DNA of 64,000 nucleotides from Xenoacremonium recifei (Eukaryota > Ascomycota > Sordariomycetes > Hypocreales > Nectriaceae). The stretch is taken from positions 248,001 to 312,000 of the forward strand of contig WOFQ01000007.1 in NCBI GenBank assembly GCA_012184525.1, in the 5' to 3' direction. How positions within the stretch are numbered: the first letter of the stretch is position 1; every line of letters starts with the position of its first letter. This document shows positions 35,255 through 47,374 of this stretch, one piece after another. The translations under genes and the position numbers were made by a program. Below the pieces are notes generated by a model that was given only the letters and a program-made list of their open reading frames with translations, was not told the DNA's origin and made no database searches.

Positions 35255-38200
35255 ATGGCGCCTCTTCCCATCAAGTTCCAGGAGCTGGTCCAGCTCGGAT
35301 CCGTGGGTGTGGACACGCAATCCATCGGCTTCAACTCTTGCGTATGTCTTCGACCATTACCAGCTGCGCTTTCTGGCCTCCCTGAGCCCAGTACTGATAT
35401 CCTTTGTTTAGACACTCGAATCCGACTCCTACGTCTGCGTCCGAGAAAAGAAGAGCGAAGCTGCTCAGCCCGAGGTCGTTATCGTCGAGCTGAAGAATGG
35501 CAACAACGTCACCCGCCGGCCGATCAAGGCTGATAGCGCCGTCATGCACTGGAATCGCCAAGTGATAGCACTCAAGGCACAGTCTAGGACGCTTCAGATC
35601 TTTGATCTCGAGCAGAAGAAGAAGCTCAAGTCTCACACCATGAACGAGGACGTCCAGTTCTGGAAGTGGATCAGCGAGTCTACCTTGGGCCTCATTACTC
35701 CGACCAGTGTCTTCCACTGGGACGTCTATGATGCCAGCCAGGATGCGCCTGTTAAGGTGTTTGAGCGCAACCCCAACCTGAATGTGTGTATCCTCTCTTT
35801 CCTCCCGTGGACCTTGAGCCTAATAAATTCTACAGGGATGCCAGATCATCAACTACAAGGTTAACAGCGACGGCAAGTGGATGGTCGTCGTCGGCATTTC
35901 ATCTCAGCAGGGACGCGTCGTGGGTGCTATGCAGCTGTACTCAAAAGATCGAGGCATTAGCCAGGCCATCGAGGGTCATGCTGCCACCTTCGGCACCCTG
36001 CGACTCGAGGGTGCCCCTCAGGACACAAAGCTCTTCACCTTTGCTGTTAGGACCGCTACTGGCGCTAAGCTGCACATCGTCGAGGTTGATCATCCTGAGT
36101 CGAATCCCGTATTCCAGAAGAAGGCGGTCGACATGTTTTTCCCTCCTGAGGCCACCAACGACTTCCCCGTTGCTCTGCAGATCTCCCAGAAGTACGGTGT
36201 CATCTTCATGGTCACCAAATACGGCTTCATCCATCTCTACGATCTCGAAACCGCGACGTGCATCTTCATGAACCGAATTTCGAGCGAGACCATCTTCACT
36301 ACATGCGTTGACGACGATTCCTCTGGCATTGTCGGTATCAACCGCAAGGGCCAAGTCCTCTTTGTCACCATCGACGATACGAACGTGATCCCCTACCTTC
36401 TCCAGAACCCTGCCAACACCGAGATGGCAATCAAGATGGCTTCAAGAGCCGGACTCCCAGGGGCCGATAACCTTTACGCCCGCCAATTTGACCAGCTCTT
36501 TGGCTCTGGCAACTACCTGGAAGCCGCCAAGATCGCCGCCAACTCCCCGCGAGGTTTCCTCCGAACCCCCGAGACGATCGAAAAGTTCAAGCGACTTCCC
36601 GCCCAGCCTGGCCAGATGGCCTTGACTCTTCAATACTTCGGCATGCTCCTTGACAAGGGCGCGCTTAACAGGCACGAGACCATTGAGCTGGCTCAGCCAG
36701 TTCTCCAGCAGAACCGAAAGCACCTTCTCGAGAAGTGGTTGAAGGAGGGCAAGCTTGACTGCTCAGAACAGCTCGGTGATATGGTCCGACCTTTCGACGT
36801 GAACATGGCCCTCACCATCTACCTCAAGGCCAATGTTCCTCAGAAGGTCGTCGCTGGTTTTGCTGAAACTGGACAATTCGATAAGATCCTTCCATATGCT
36901 GCGCAGGCGGGCTATCAACCCGACTACATTCAGCTGCTTCAGCACATCATCCGGATCAATCCCGAGAAGGGAGCCGAGTTCGCCACTGCTCTTGCCAACA
37001 GCGAGCAGGGTCCCTTGGTCGACTTCGAACGTGTGTGTGATATTTTCCAGTCCCAAGGCATGATCCAGCAAGCAACCGCTTTCCTCCTGGACGCCCTGAA
37101 GGAGAACAAGCCTGAACACGCTCGTCTCCAGACTCGATTGCTTGAGATGAACCTTATGCATGCCCCCCAGGTTGCTGAGGCCATTCTTGGCAACGAGATG
37201 TTCACACATTTCGACAAGCCCCGCATTGCTCAGCTTTGCGAGCAGGCAGGTCTCCTCCAGAAGGCGCTGGAGCTGTACGAAGACCCCGAGGCCATCAAGC
37301 GCGTCATCGTTACCATTCCTGGCGCTCCCAACTTCAACCCCGAATGGTTGACCAACTTCTTTGGCAAGCTCTCAGTCGAGCAATCTCTCGACAGTCTTGA
37401 CGCTATGATGAAGAGCAACATCCGCCAGAACCTGCAGTCTGTCGTGACGATTGCTACTAAGTACTCGGAGCTCCTTGGTCCCGTTCGTCTGATCGACCTT
37501 TTCGAGAAGTACAAGACTTCGGAGGGTCTCTTCTATTACCTTGGAAGCATTGTGAACCTTACGGAGGATCCCGATGTGCACTTCAAGTATATCGAAGCTG
37601 CCACTAAGATGGGACAGTTCAACGAGGTTGAAAGGATTTGCCGCGACAGCAATGCTTATAACCCCGAGAAGGTCAAGAACTTCCTCAAGGAAGCCAAACT
37701 CCCTGAGCAGCTGCCTCTTATCATTGTTTGCGACCGATACAACTTCGTTCACGACCTGATCCTGTACCTTTACCAGAACCAGCAATTCGCTGCTATCGAG
37801 GCCTACGTTCAGCGCGTTAACCCTGCCCGTACCCCCGAGGTCATCGGCGGTCTGCTTGATGTAGACTGTGACGAGAACATCATTCGACAGCTCCTGGGAA
37901 CGGTCAACGCCCAGTCTATCAGCGTTGACCAGTTGGTCTCTGAGGTCGAATCACGCAACCGACTCAAGCTTCTTCTGCCTTTCCTCGAGGCCTCTCTCCA
38001 GGCTGGTAACCAACAGCAGGGTCTGTTCAATGCCCTCGCCAAGATCTACATTGACTCCAACAACAACCCTGAGAAGTTCCTGAAGGAAAACGATCAGTAT
38101 GACACCCTCACTGTGGGTAAATACTGCGAGAAGCGTGACCCCAACCTGGCGTACATCGCCTACTCGAAGGGACAGAATGATCTGGAGCTCGTTAACATCA

Positions 38201-40482
38201 CTAACGAGAACTCGATGTACCGTGCCCAGGCTCGATACCTGCTGGAGCGCTCCGACAACGACCTTTGGAAGTTCGTCCTGAGCGAGAACAACATCCACCG
38301 CCGCTCCGTTGTTGACCAGGTCACTGCTACCGCTGTTCCCGAGTCTACTGACCCCGCCAAGGTGTCCGTGGCTGTTGCTGCTTTCCTTGAGAACGACTTG
38401 CCTCTCGAGCTTATTGAGCTTCTCGAGAAGATTGTTCTGGAGCCTTCACCATTCAGCGACAACCAGAATCTCCAGAACCTTCTCATGTTCACTGCTGCCA
38501 AGGCTGACAAGGCTCGTGTGATGGACTACGTCCACAAGCTCGATGCATACAACCCCGATGATATCGCCACGGCGTGTATCGAAGTTGGCTTGTTCGAGGA
38601 AGCTTTCGAGATTTACAAGAAGGCCAACAACAAGTCTGCGGCTGTTGACGTTCTTGTCGAGCATGTCGTTAGCATCGACCGATCGCAGGCCTATGCCGAG
38701 GAGGTCGACCTGCCTGAAGTCTGGAGTAAGGTTGCAAAGGCTCAGCTGGATGGTCTCCGCGTCTCGGACGCTATCGAGTCCTACATCAAGGCTGACGACC
38801 CCTCCAATTACCAGGAGGTTATCGAGATCGCTACTCATGCTGGAAAGAACGAGGATCTTGTCAAGTACCTGCGCATGGCCCGCAAGACTATGCGCGAGGC
38901 TACCATCGATACTGCCCTCGCTTTCTGCTACGCCCGACTCGACCAGCTTGCCGAGCTCGAGGACTTCCTCCGGGCTACCAACGTTGCCAACATCGAGGAG
39001 TCTGGAGACAAGGCCTATGAGGAGGGTCTCTACGAAGCCTCTAAGATCTTCTACACTAGCATCTCCAACTGGGCTAAGCTCTCTACTACCCTTGTGCACC
39101 TCGGCGAGTACCAGGCTGCCGTGGACTGTGCCCGCAAGGCAAACAACATCAAGGTCTGGAAGCAGGTGCATGCTGCTTGCGTGGAGAAGAAGGAGTTCCG
39201 CCTTGCCCAGATCTGTGGTCTTAACCTGATCGTCGATGCCGAGCAACTTCAGACACTGGTCAAGGAGTACGAGTCCAACGGATATTTCGATGAGCTGATT
39301 AGCCTGCTCGAGCAGGGTCTCGGACTGGAGCGTGCCCACATGGGTATGTTCACTGAGTTGGGCATTGCTCTTTCCCGATACCACCCTGAACGCCTGATGG
39401 AGCATATCAAGATCTTCTGGTCTCGAATGAACATGCCCAAGATGATCCGTGCCTGTGAGGAGGCCAATCTTTGGCCCGAACTTGTCTTCTGCTACTACCA
39501 CTATGACGAGTTTGACAACGCCGCCCTTGCTGTTATCGAGCGTCCCGAGAACTCATGGGATCACCAGCAATTCAAGGAGATTGTTGTTAAGGTTGCCAAC
39601 CTGGAGATCTACTACCGGGCCATCAAGTTCTACGTTGAGCAGCACCCTTCATTGCTCACTGATCTCCTGGCCACGCTCACTCCCCGCATTGATGTCAACC
39701 GGGTTGTCAAGATCTTCCAGAAGAACGATGACCTTCCTCTGATCAAGCCCTTCCTATTGAATGTGCAGTCTCAGAACAAGCGCATTGTCAATGAGGCTGT
39801 CAACGACCTTCTGATTGAGGAGGAGGATTACAAGACTCTGCGCGACTCGGTCCAGAACTACGACAACTACGATGCTACCGAGTTGGCCGCACGCCTCGAG
39901 AAGCACGACCTTATCTTCTTCCGCCAAATCGCTGCCAACATTTACCGCAAGAACAAGCGATGGGAGAAGTCCATTGCCTTGTCTAAGCAGGACAAGCTTT
40001 TCAAGGATGCTATCGAGACCGCCGCTCTCTCCGGCAAGTCCGAGGTTGTTAACGATCTTCTCCAATACGTAAGTTTGATCTATTTATCTTGTTATATTAT
40101 GTAAATGCTGATCATGGTGCAGTTTGTCGAGATCGGCCATCGGGAATGCTACACCGGCATGCTCTACACTTGCTATGAGCATGTTCGCCCCGACGTCGTT
40201 CTTGAGCTTTCGTGGCGCCATGGCCTCATGGACTTTTCTATGCCGTATATGATCAATATGCTGGCCCAGCAGACAAAGGAAATCTCCATCTTGAAGGCCG
40301 ATAACGAGGCCCGCAAGGCCAAGGAGCAGGAGACGGAAAAGACCGAAGACAACACCCCCATCCTGGGAGGTTCCCGACTGATGATTACTGCTGGCCCCGG
40401 TGGCATGGGAGCTAGCCCATCGCCGGCCCCTTACGGTCAAACCAATGGTTTCGCACCGCAGCCCACCGGTTTCGGTTACTAG
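35255..40482 (+). CDS. CHC1: Clathrin heavy chain
   Basis: Four exons (35255-35341, 35412-35783, 35836-40068, 40123-40482) encode 1683 aa, the usual length. Clathrin heavy chain forms the triskelion coat of endocytic and Golgi/endosome vesicles. The N-terminal beta-propeller begins MAPLPIKFQELVQLGSVGVD and includes ALKAQSRTLQIFDLEQKKKL and FWKWISESTLGLITPTSVFH. The linker and seven clathrin repeats fill exon 3, for example NNLWPELVFCYYHYDEFDNA-like sequence near 39470. Exon 4 gives FVEIGHRECYTGMLYTCYEH, the trimerisation region DFSMPYMINMLAQQTKEI and a Pro/Gly-rich tail ending PTGFGY. Introns cluster at the two ends and leave a 4.2-kb central exon. Codon use is strongly C-ending, as expected for high expression. 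Confidence 0.98.
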
Positions 40483-40973
40483 ACGCACATGCCGATGTGG
40501 TGCTGGCTCCCGGCCGTCGGAACGCCGGCCATGACGCAGCGTCAGTGGCCGAGATATCAAGGGGAGGATACAAAGGCGCGTATGACGTCGCCCTACGTGC
40601 GGTCCGAAGATGACTCGGATTTTGAGCTCATGACCATGTAATCATATTGTGTATCTCTCACGTCGAGGGACGCGGTCACGGGGCGCTTTACAGGTTGTTG
40701 AGTTGCTTCACCCGGTGGAGGGATCTTTCAGGTAGACTCGAGGAGGTTCTTTTTTGACCAAATGGCGCGGACGGGGATTGCTTTCAAGCCCGACTGCTGG
40801 ATGTGTATGATAGTACATCAGTTTGCTCAAATTTTCTCTGTTATTGTAATGACTTATTCGCTATTGACGCCTGGTTTCCGTGATATATACAAGTGTGTAT
40901 CCAATCCTGAACTCCCCTCATAATGGTGTCAAGAATAATTGATTAAGTTGTACGCTTCGGAGCTGAGCGCTCT
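40483..40973. other. Convergent 3' region, no gene seen
   Basis: This 491-bp region lies between the clathrin and dipeptidyl aminopeptidase stop codons. It contains the 3' UTRs only, as far as can be seen. Confidence 0.5.
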
Positions 40974-43772
40974 TTACTGGGGAAGAGGACCTATGAGCTC
41001 TCGCTTCTTGTTGTCAATGGGCTTGGGATCTGCGACCTTGAGCCACTCGCCATTGAAGGCGTTGATGAGCCAGTTTCTGAGTTCTGGAGAGTGTCAGCTT
41101 GATTTCTAAACTACATAGTCTTGAACAAGGGGGGTAAACAGACTGTCGTAGACGATACGGTTCCCGTTGTGGAAATAGATGCTATGGTCGCTGTCCGGGA
41201 AGACGTGCACATCGTAGTTCTCGACGCCGGCAAGATCCAGGTCGTCCAGCAGCGTCAGCGAGTTCTGGAAGTGCACATTGTCGTCAGCCACGCCGTGCAT
41301 AAGGAGGAAGCGGCGGTTGCGGCCAAGCGCAGTGGCGTTGGCGACCTTGGAGTCGAGGTAGCCGTCGGGGTTCTGCTGCGGCGTGCGCATGTAGCGCTCG
41401 GTGTAGATGCTGTCGTAGAAGCGCCAGTCGGTGACGGGCGCAACGGCCATGCCGTAGGAGTACGTCTGGCCGGCGTCCTGCTCGAGCGTCTTGAGCGTGG
41501 TGAAGCCGCCGTAGGACCAGCCCCAGATGGCGAGGCGGGAGGCGTCGACGTAGGGCCGCGAGGCGAAGGCGCGGGCCGCGGCGATGTGGTCGGCGGCTTC
41601 GAGGAGGCCGAGCTGCGAGCGCACGCCGACGCGGTGGGCGCGGCCGAGGAAGCCGGTGCCGCGCGGGTCGACCGTCACGACGAGGTAGCCGAGCGCGGCG
41701 GCAACGTAGGCCTGGAAGTCGACGGCGAACTTCTTGGTGACGGACTGGGAGCCGGGGCCGGAGTATTGCTGGAAGAGCACGGGGTACTGCTTCTTGGGGT
41801 TGAAGTGCGGCGGGCGGCGCTCCAGGTAGTTGACGACGACGCTGTGGCCCAGGTCCAGCGTGCCGTACTTGAGGACGGGCAGCTCGTGTTTCTTGGCACG
41901 TTCTGCAAGTTCGGAGTTGTCTTCGAGAACGTGGCTGTACGTGGAGGTGGTGGAAGGCGTTGAGATGACCTGCTGGTAGGGGACCTTGGGGCCGCGGTAG
42001 GAGAGCAGCACGAAGCCAGCCCCCGCGGAGAAGGATGCCGAGTAGTAGCCCTCCGCGCTGGTGTTGGTCAGGGGCTTCAGGCCCGAGCCGTCCAGCTTGA
42101 CGGAGTAGACGTGGCGCTGGATGGAGGACTCCTTGGTGCCGACAAAGTACACCAGGTTGTTGGTGAGGTCCACGGCCGAGGGAGCATCGTCGACTTCCCA
42201 GTGGCCCGAGGTGAGCATGATGGGCTTGGGGTTGTCGAGGGGCGTGAAGTAGCCGAGGTGCTCGTAGTTGTCGTGGATGACGGTGTCGACGTATCCGTCC
42301 TGGGAACGGCCGTTGGCGGGATCAGCTGGGATGTAGGTCATCTTGTGCGAGATCTCGAACCAGCCGCCGTCGATCTTGTCAACGTCGATGGTGTTGATGG
42401 TCTTGCCGGTGCGGGACACCACATCGATGAGAATGACCTTGAGAATATCGCTGACACGGTTGGTTTCCTTGATGATGGCCTTGTCGCCGGCCCAGACCAG
42501 GTTGTTGATGATGCGGTTATCATCCTCAAACTCTCCGTCGATGCTGACCGCGAAGACGTCCTGCTTCTCCACGTCGTAGAACTGAAGGTCCACGACGGGG
42601 TTGTGTGCGCCTGCTTTGGGGTACTTGATCTGCTCGACCTCGGGATAGGACTCTTCGCCATCGACAGGCTCGGTGCCACTGGGTCGAGAGACGAAGAACT
42701 GGACGGGGTACTCTGGCACGCCGGTCTCGTTGGTTCGGAGGAAAGCCAGGTATTTCCCATCCTTGGACCACCATGTGGCACTGCGGTCTGCAAAGACCTC
42801 CTCTTCATATACCCAGTCGGGGATACCGTAGAAGTACTCGGGGCCGCCGTCTTTCGTGATCTGCGTCACGCCCTTGCTGCCAGTCAACGAGCGGATATAC
42901 ATGTTGTTGTCCTGCGTGAACGAGACGGCGTCGCTTTGGGGGCTCCAAGCTGCGAGTTGAATCCGAGCCTTTGGGTCCTCAGGAACGAGGGGTTCGACTG
43001 TCTGCGTCTCAGCGTCCAGGATGAAGTAGACTGCTGTGAACGAGTGTCGCCAATTCTTCTTCCTCTCAACCCCGAGGAGGACCTTCTTGAGATCGGGGCT
43101 GGGGCCTGTCCAGTCCGGCTTGTAAAGGTTTCCGCTCCATTCAAAGTATTGCTCCTTCATGAGCGTCCGCTTTGAAGCAATATCAGCTCCAGCATCGCGA
43201 GCCTTTTCCGTTCTTACGTCCTCCACGACGATGTAATCCTTGCCTGACGCCCCTACTTCAACCATGAGACCGTCTTCGCCGTCGGGTCCGGCCACCCAAG
43301 CGATGGAGCGTGAGCGAGGAGCCCAGAAACCAGTGAAGATTTGGTCCATGGTGATGATCTTGCCGGAACCGCGGTAGGCAGCATCCGGGTTGTGCTCAAA
43401 GTCGCTGTCGTGCTTGTAAGAGCCATTGTAGAGAAAGATGGCCAAGCCAGCGAGCCATCCGCTGACAAACATGACGCTTATAATAATTATTATGCGGCGC
43501 AAGCCCTTATCCATGGGTTTCCTATGTAGAGAGGCACCAGAGCCCAAGAACGGGCCCGTCTCGAGGTCGTCGGCGTCGTCTTCGTCTCGAAGGGGGTCTT
43601 CGTCGTCGAGTCCTCGGCCGTAAGCCTTCCGTTCCCTCTCCTTCTCGGCGTCCAGCTCCGTCTTCTCATGCAGCCTGTCGAAGACCAGACTAGTTGTCGA
43701 AGCAGACGAGAGCGAGTCGTGCGAGACTCGCGGCTCGCTGTCCGACCTGGCAGACTTCGGAGAGGAATCCAT
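40974..43772 (-). CDS. dapB: Type IV dipeptidyl aminopeptidase, vacuolar membrane (DapB/Dap2-like)
   Basis: Two exons (43772-41144 and 41083-40974) encode 912 aa. The S9 serine peptidase removes X-Pro/X-Ala dipeptides. It is a type II membrane protein: about 90 acidic/Ser-rich cytosolic residues, then the anchor IIIIISVMFVSGWLAGLAIF, then the luminal enzyme. The beta-propeller region contains YFYGIPDWVYEEEVFADRSA, whose EE pair binds the substrate amino group. The catalytic Ser is in WGWSYGGFTTL, the Asp in GVADDNVHFQNS and the His in DSDHSIYFHNG. The last intron uses an uncommon GTCTGT donor. It is supported because it joins VYD to KLRNWLINAFNGEWLK, the conserved family end. A luminal/vacuolar rather than secreted form follows from the anchor. 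Confidence 0.93.
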
Positions 43773-44302
43773 GCTGGTGGTGGGTGTGGCGCCGACACGT
43801 GCGGTTCGATGTTGCGATTCTTCAACGCGGGATTGGACTGAGGGATCGATGATGCGAACCAGGCATGTTGTCGTGAAGAACGAGGGGCTGCGAGCAAGAC
43901 TGGCCCGCGAATTGGACCGAATTACTACTTTGGGTGGTCAATAATGGCTGATGTGACAAAGACGAGATGTAGATGGATGCAAGGGGACCGAGGCCGCGAC
44001 AGTTGGTAGCCGGATGAGGTAAGCTAAGCTAAGCTAAGCTCCCTTACCGTACCTTATCGACTTCTAAGCTTCATTCGCATCTCGTCTTCGACTTGAATTT
44101 GCAATTTATTTTCTCTCATAGGTTCCAATGAGAGTGCTTGAGCTATTTCGGAAAAATCAGAGCATTTCGATCAGGTGGTATCTTGAATACAAATTACGGT
44201 CCTCAGCTCGTAGCTTCCGAGACACAGCCAACGACAGCGATCACAGCACGTCCCTCTGCCAATTGCTGCTAACTAACCCCTCCTAAGCCGAAGCGTATAT
44301 CC
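43773..44302. other. Intergenic region with TAAGC microsatellite
   Basis: This 530-bp region lies between two minus-strand genes. It holds about four tandem copies of TAAGC at 44020-44040. It should contain the dapB promoter and the YbjQ-gene 3' UTR. Confidence 0.5.
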
Positions 44303-44826
44303 TCAAGCCGTGGCGTGCAGCTGGGGCGCCTCGACTTGGCCCTCTGGGAGCTTCTCTACGACACACGCAGTACCATATGCGCAGGTCTGAGCAAAGCCTC
44401 CCAGATCGCCAGCGTCGAAGCGCAGACAAATAACAGCATTTCCACCGCGAGAACGCGTCTCTGCGACAACGCGACTGATGGAGTCGTTCCGACAAGCGTA
44501 GAGCATTGAGGTGAACCACCGCAACTCGCCGCCCGCCATGCTTTTGAGGACCATGGTGATACCCGCTGCGATGTTGCGAGAACGAACAGTAACACCGTAC
44601 ACTGCCCCGAGAACCTTTGTGATCCGGTAGCCGGGAAGGTCCATCATGGCTGAGAGAGGGGATGGAGGTTAGCATAGCATGGCCGAGCGTTGAAACCTTA
44701 TGTGAGGGACTGACTGGTGGTGATGACGCCGTCCGTCTCGGTAAAGCAGTGGAGGTCAGAGACTTGAGGGGGGATGTGGGCAACCTCGTGCGTGTCTTTG
44801 TCTTTGCTGGAAGAACCAAAACCCAT
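44303..44826 (-). CDS. YbjQ/UPF0145 family protein
   Basis: Two exons (44826-44715 and 44649-44303) encode 152 aa. The family is mainly bacterial and forms small pentamers; its function is unknown, although a metal-binding role has been proposed. The N-terminus MGFGSSSKDKDTHEVAHIPP starts with MG, a possible myristoylation site. Family sequence follows: ETDGVITTTMMDLPGYRITK, VLGAVYGVTVRSRNIAAG, ELRWFTSMLYACRNDSISRV, ETRSRGGNAVICLRFDAGDL and CAYGTACVVEKL. The intron has a GTCAGT donor and CTCAG acceptor and restores the frame through a Thr codon. Without exon 1 the protein would lack the first beta strand. Confidence 0.85.
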
Positions 44827-47374
44827 TTTCTCGTCGCGAAGGGGTTGTTAAGTTGATGTAAGTCGATGTTAGTTGGGATGCGTCCGATGTGAGAGTACCT
44901 GACAACGACTGGCAACCGGAGCTAGCTCAGTAAAGAGATGTATTGAATAAGACGTCGTCAGGAGCCTCAAAAGTGCTCTCGACCTCTTTATATAGTCCAT
45001 GGCTGGACTCTACTCTAGATCATGAGACACAGTGCTCGTTTCTTCCGTATAGAGGCGTGTCGATCACTATAGCTGTGAGCGGCTTGGCGGCCTACCGAAT
45101 CAACAGCGGCTACCCGCGTAGCTGGGTAACGGCGTGATACCTGTCTCGCATTAGGTCGCGTATTCATCGTATCTGCGACTAACACAGCGCTCGAGCGATC
45201 GACAGACTCGGCAGTCGGCAACCCGTAGCTGGCAGCGTCGACAGCCAGCAATGACGTGCAGACCATACCGCCTCAAGTTCCGGGGAGGACGTGGCGGTGT
45301 TTCGCTCCATGATGCTGGCCTTGGTAAGGCTGAACTGGAAAGCATATGACCTGCTTACAGGAACCGGGATCAAGGTTTGGATGGGAGCCTCAGCAATGGA
45401 GAAGCTTAAAATGTCACACGTGAGAAACGAATTGGGGAATGTGTCGTAACAGCATCGAGCTCAGAAATGACGAGGCGGGCGGACTCGAGCTGGCGGATTC
45501 GCTTTCCCAGACGGAACTTTCGTGACATCTTATTTGGATACATCGTTCAGTGAAGGAAAGCTGTGGAATCTCGGGTACCTCCCTACCTCTTGACTAGGTG
45601 GAAGCACTGGATCCCTTCGTCGCACCTGCCATCCAATTCCTTCGATGCCCAACCAGAGTTGAGGCATCAAGGCATCTCTTGATGCCCAAAACCCCTACCG
45701 TATATTAGATGGTCTGAGTCCCTCTCACAGCTTCTCCCTTCCTCAAAAACCCAGCACAAGGAGCATACAAATTCCCCTCGCTTTCACCAACATAGAGGGG
45801 ATGATCGCCTGTAGCATCATGATGGGCGCTTCAATTGAGCACCCTTCAGCTAATGCGAAGCCTTACATCAACAAGTGGCCTTTGCGGGAGGATAGGATAC
45901 CGAAAGCTACCAGAGCCCTACACCTCAGCACGACGGGGAAGCCCTAGCGTTGGCAAGATGCGCGACATTCATGGAGGAAAGCTTGATGGATCGTCTGGAC
46001 GTTGCTTTTCGCCCAGGCTTCATCCCGCACTCTCCATCGTTCTGGAACCATCCGGCGAGCCGCCCTCCTCTACAAGATGCCAACTTCCCCAATGATCCCT
46101 CACCTATGCCCAGTCCTGGGGCTGACTAGAGCTGGTAGGTGCTGGGCGGCCCCTGTCAATCCCCTCAACTGACCAGCGCAAAGAGGCAGCTCCCGCTCAT
46201 AAACAAGTGTGTGGCCCCGGCCAGCCGACGAGTGTGGTGCAAAACGAGGTTGAGGTGTTTCCCGGCGCCATCCCGCTCCATTCCGAAATCTAAGGCTTCT
46301 ATGTGTATCGACACGTAGAACGCTCTTTGCCTCAAGTGAGAGATTTAGCAGCTCCAGTGCATCGTCAATCAAACCCTTCGCCTCGCGCCTCACCGAAGCT
46401 TTCTGACGTGGCCGTCTCTATTATTGTCCTGGAAACCGGCGAGCGACATGGCGGTGAATTGTGAGCTACCTGGGACGAAGGCGCATGCCGGAATCGATGC
46501 TGAAACAAATATGCTCGTGGAGACTTTGACGTGGCGGACCATCTACGACCTCGATCTTTATTGACTGAGACATGGGCTGGCCTGGAACATGGGCGAGGCA
46601 ATCGTGGCTGCTGTTCTGGGCGTCGGCGATCTGCGGAAAACTGATCGATGGGATTGGTCGAGCGGGTTGTCCCGGTTGATCCTCTCACAGGCTATTTGCC
46701 CAGTATAACGTGCAACTTCGGGTCGGGCGAGGCTGACTAGGAGCTGCAGGTATACGAATCAAGGGGGATGTCGCTGAACAGGATAGAGCCGAGGATGAAC
46801 CCATTTCATCCAGTGTGTGCCTGGTCAAGTTTGACAATCGGGCGATGGTCGTTCTGGTCAACGAAATGGGAGACAAGCCAGGGAGCAAGCGCTCCTTGTA
46901 TACTCGCCCGGACTCGATGCCAACCGCCTCACCTCCTCCAAATGCTGAGAGCTTGCATCACTAGACAGGTCCTCATAACGAATTAAATCCAAAGATTCCT
47001 CGCGTGGATCTAAAACGCGGCCCAACAATAAGCCCTTACGCATGGAATCACATGGTGCACGGATGCTAGCAAGTTTGAGGTGCAATTCTGCCTCCCGCCA
47101 GCAGCAAATGCGACCTGAAATCAAGGCTCCAGTTGGCTGTGTCTGCATTGCACTGCCGCCTCACTGCTCGCCTTGTTTGTTTCCTAGGGTGAGACTGGCT
47201 GGTGGCCGCACTCACTTGCTTTAAAGAAGGACAGTGGCCTGAATTTTGGCCGCACCGCTTCATGATTCCGTACTCCGTACAAGTCCTGAATAAAAAGACG
47301 TCCGTACTTTGGACTGGGATGACACCAATTCTAAACGCTCAACTTTGACCCTCAAGCTCATAGCGGTGGTGAGG
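44827..47374. other. 2.5-kb region without a clear gene; possible decayed exons
   Basis: No complete gene can be built here. Several protein-like open stretches occur on the + strand (about 45896-46128, 46121-46455, 46448-46560 and 46740-46966), but stop codons or frame changes separate them. A protein-like frame also exists on the minus strand (47148-46858). This may be an unrecognised intron-rich gene or a pseudogene. The strand cannot be settled by eye. Confidence 0.3.

Noticed and set aside
38446..39501. 351-codon minus-strand open frame inside clathrin heavy chain
   Set aside because: It is an antisense shadow caused by strong codon bias of the real gene.
42111..43175. 354-codon + strand open frame inside the dipeptidyl aminopeptidase gene
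   Set aside because: It is an antisense shadow; the S9 peptidase on the minus strand is complete.
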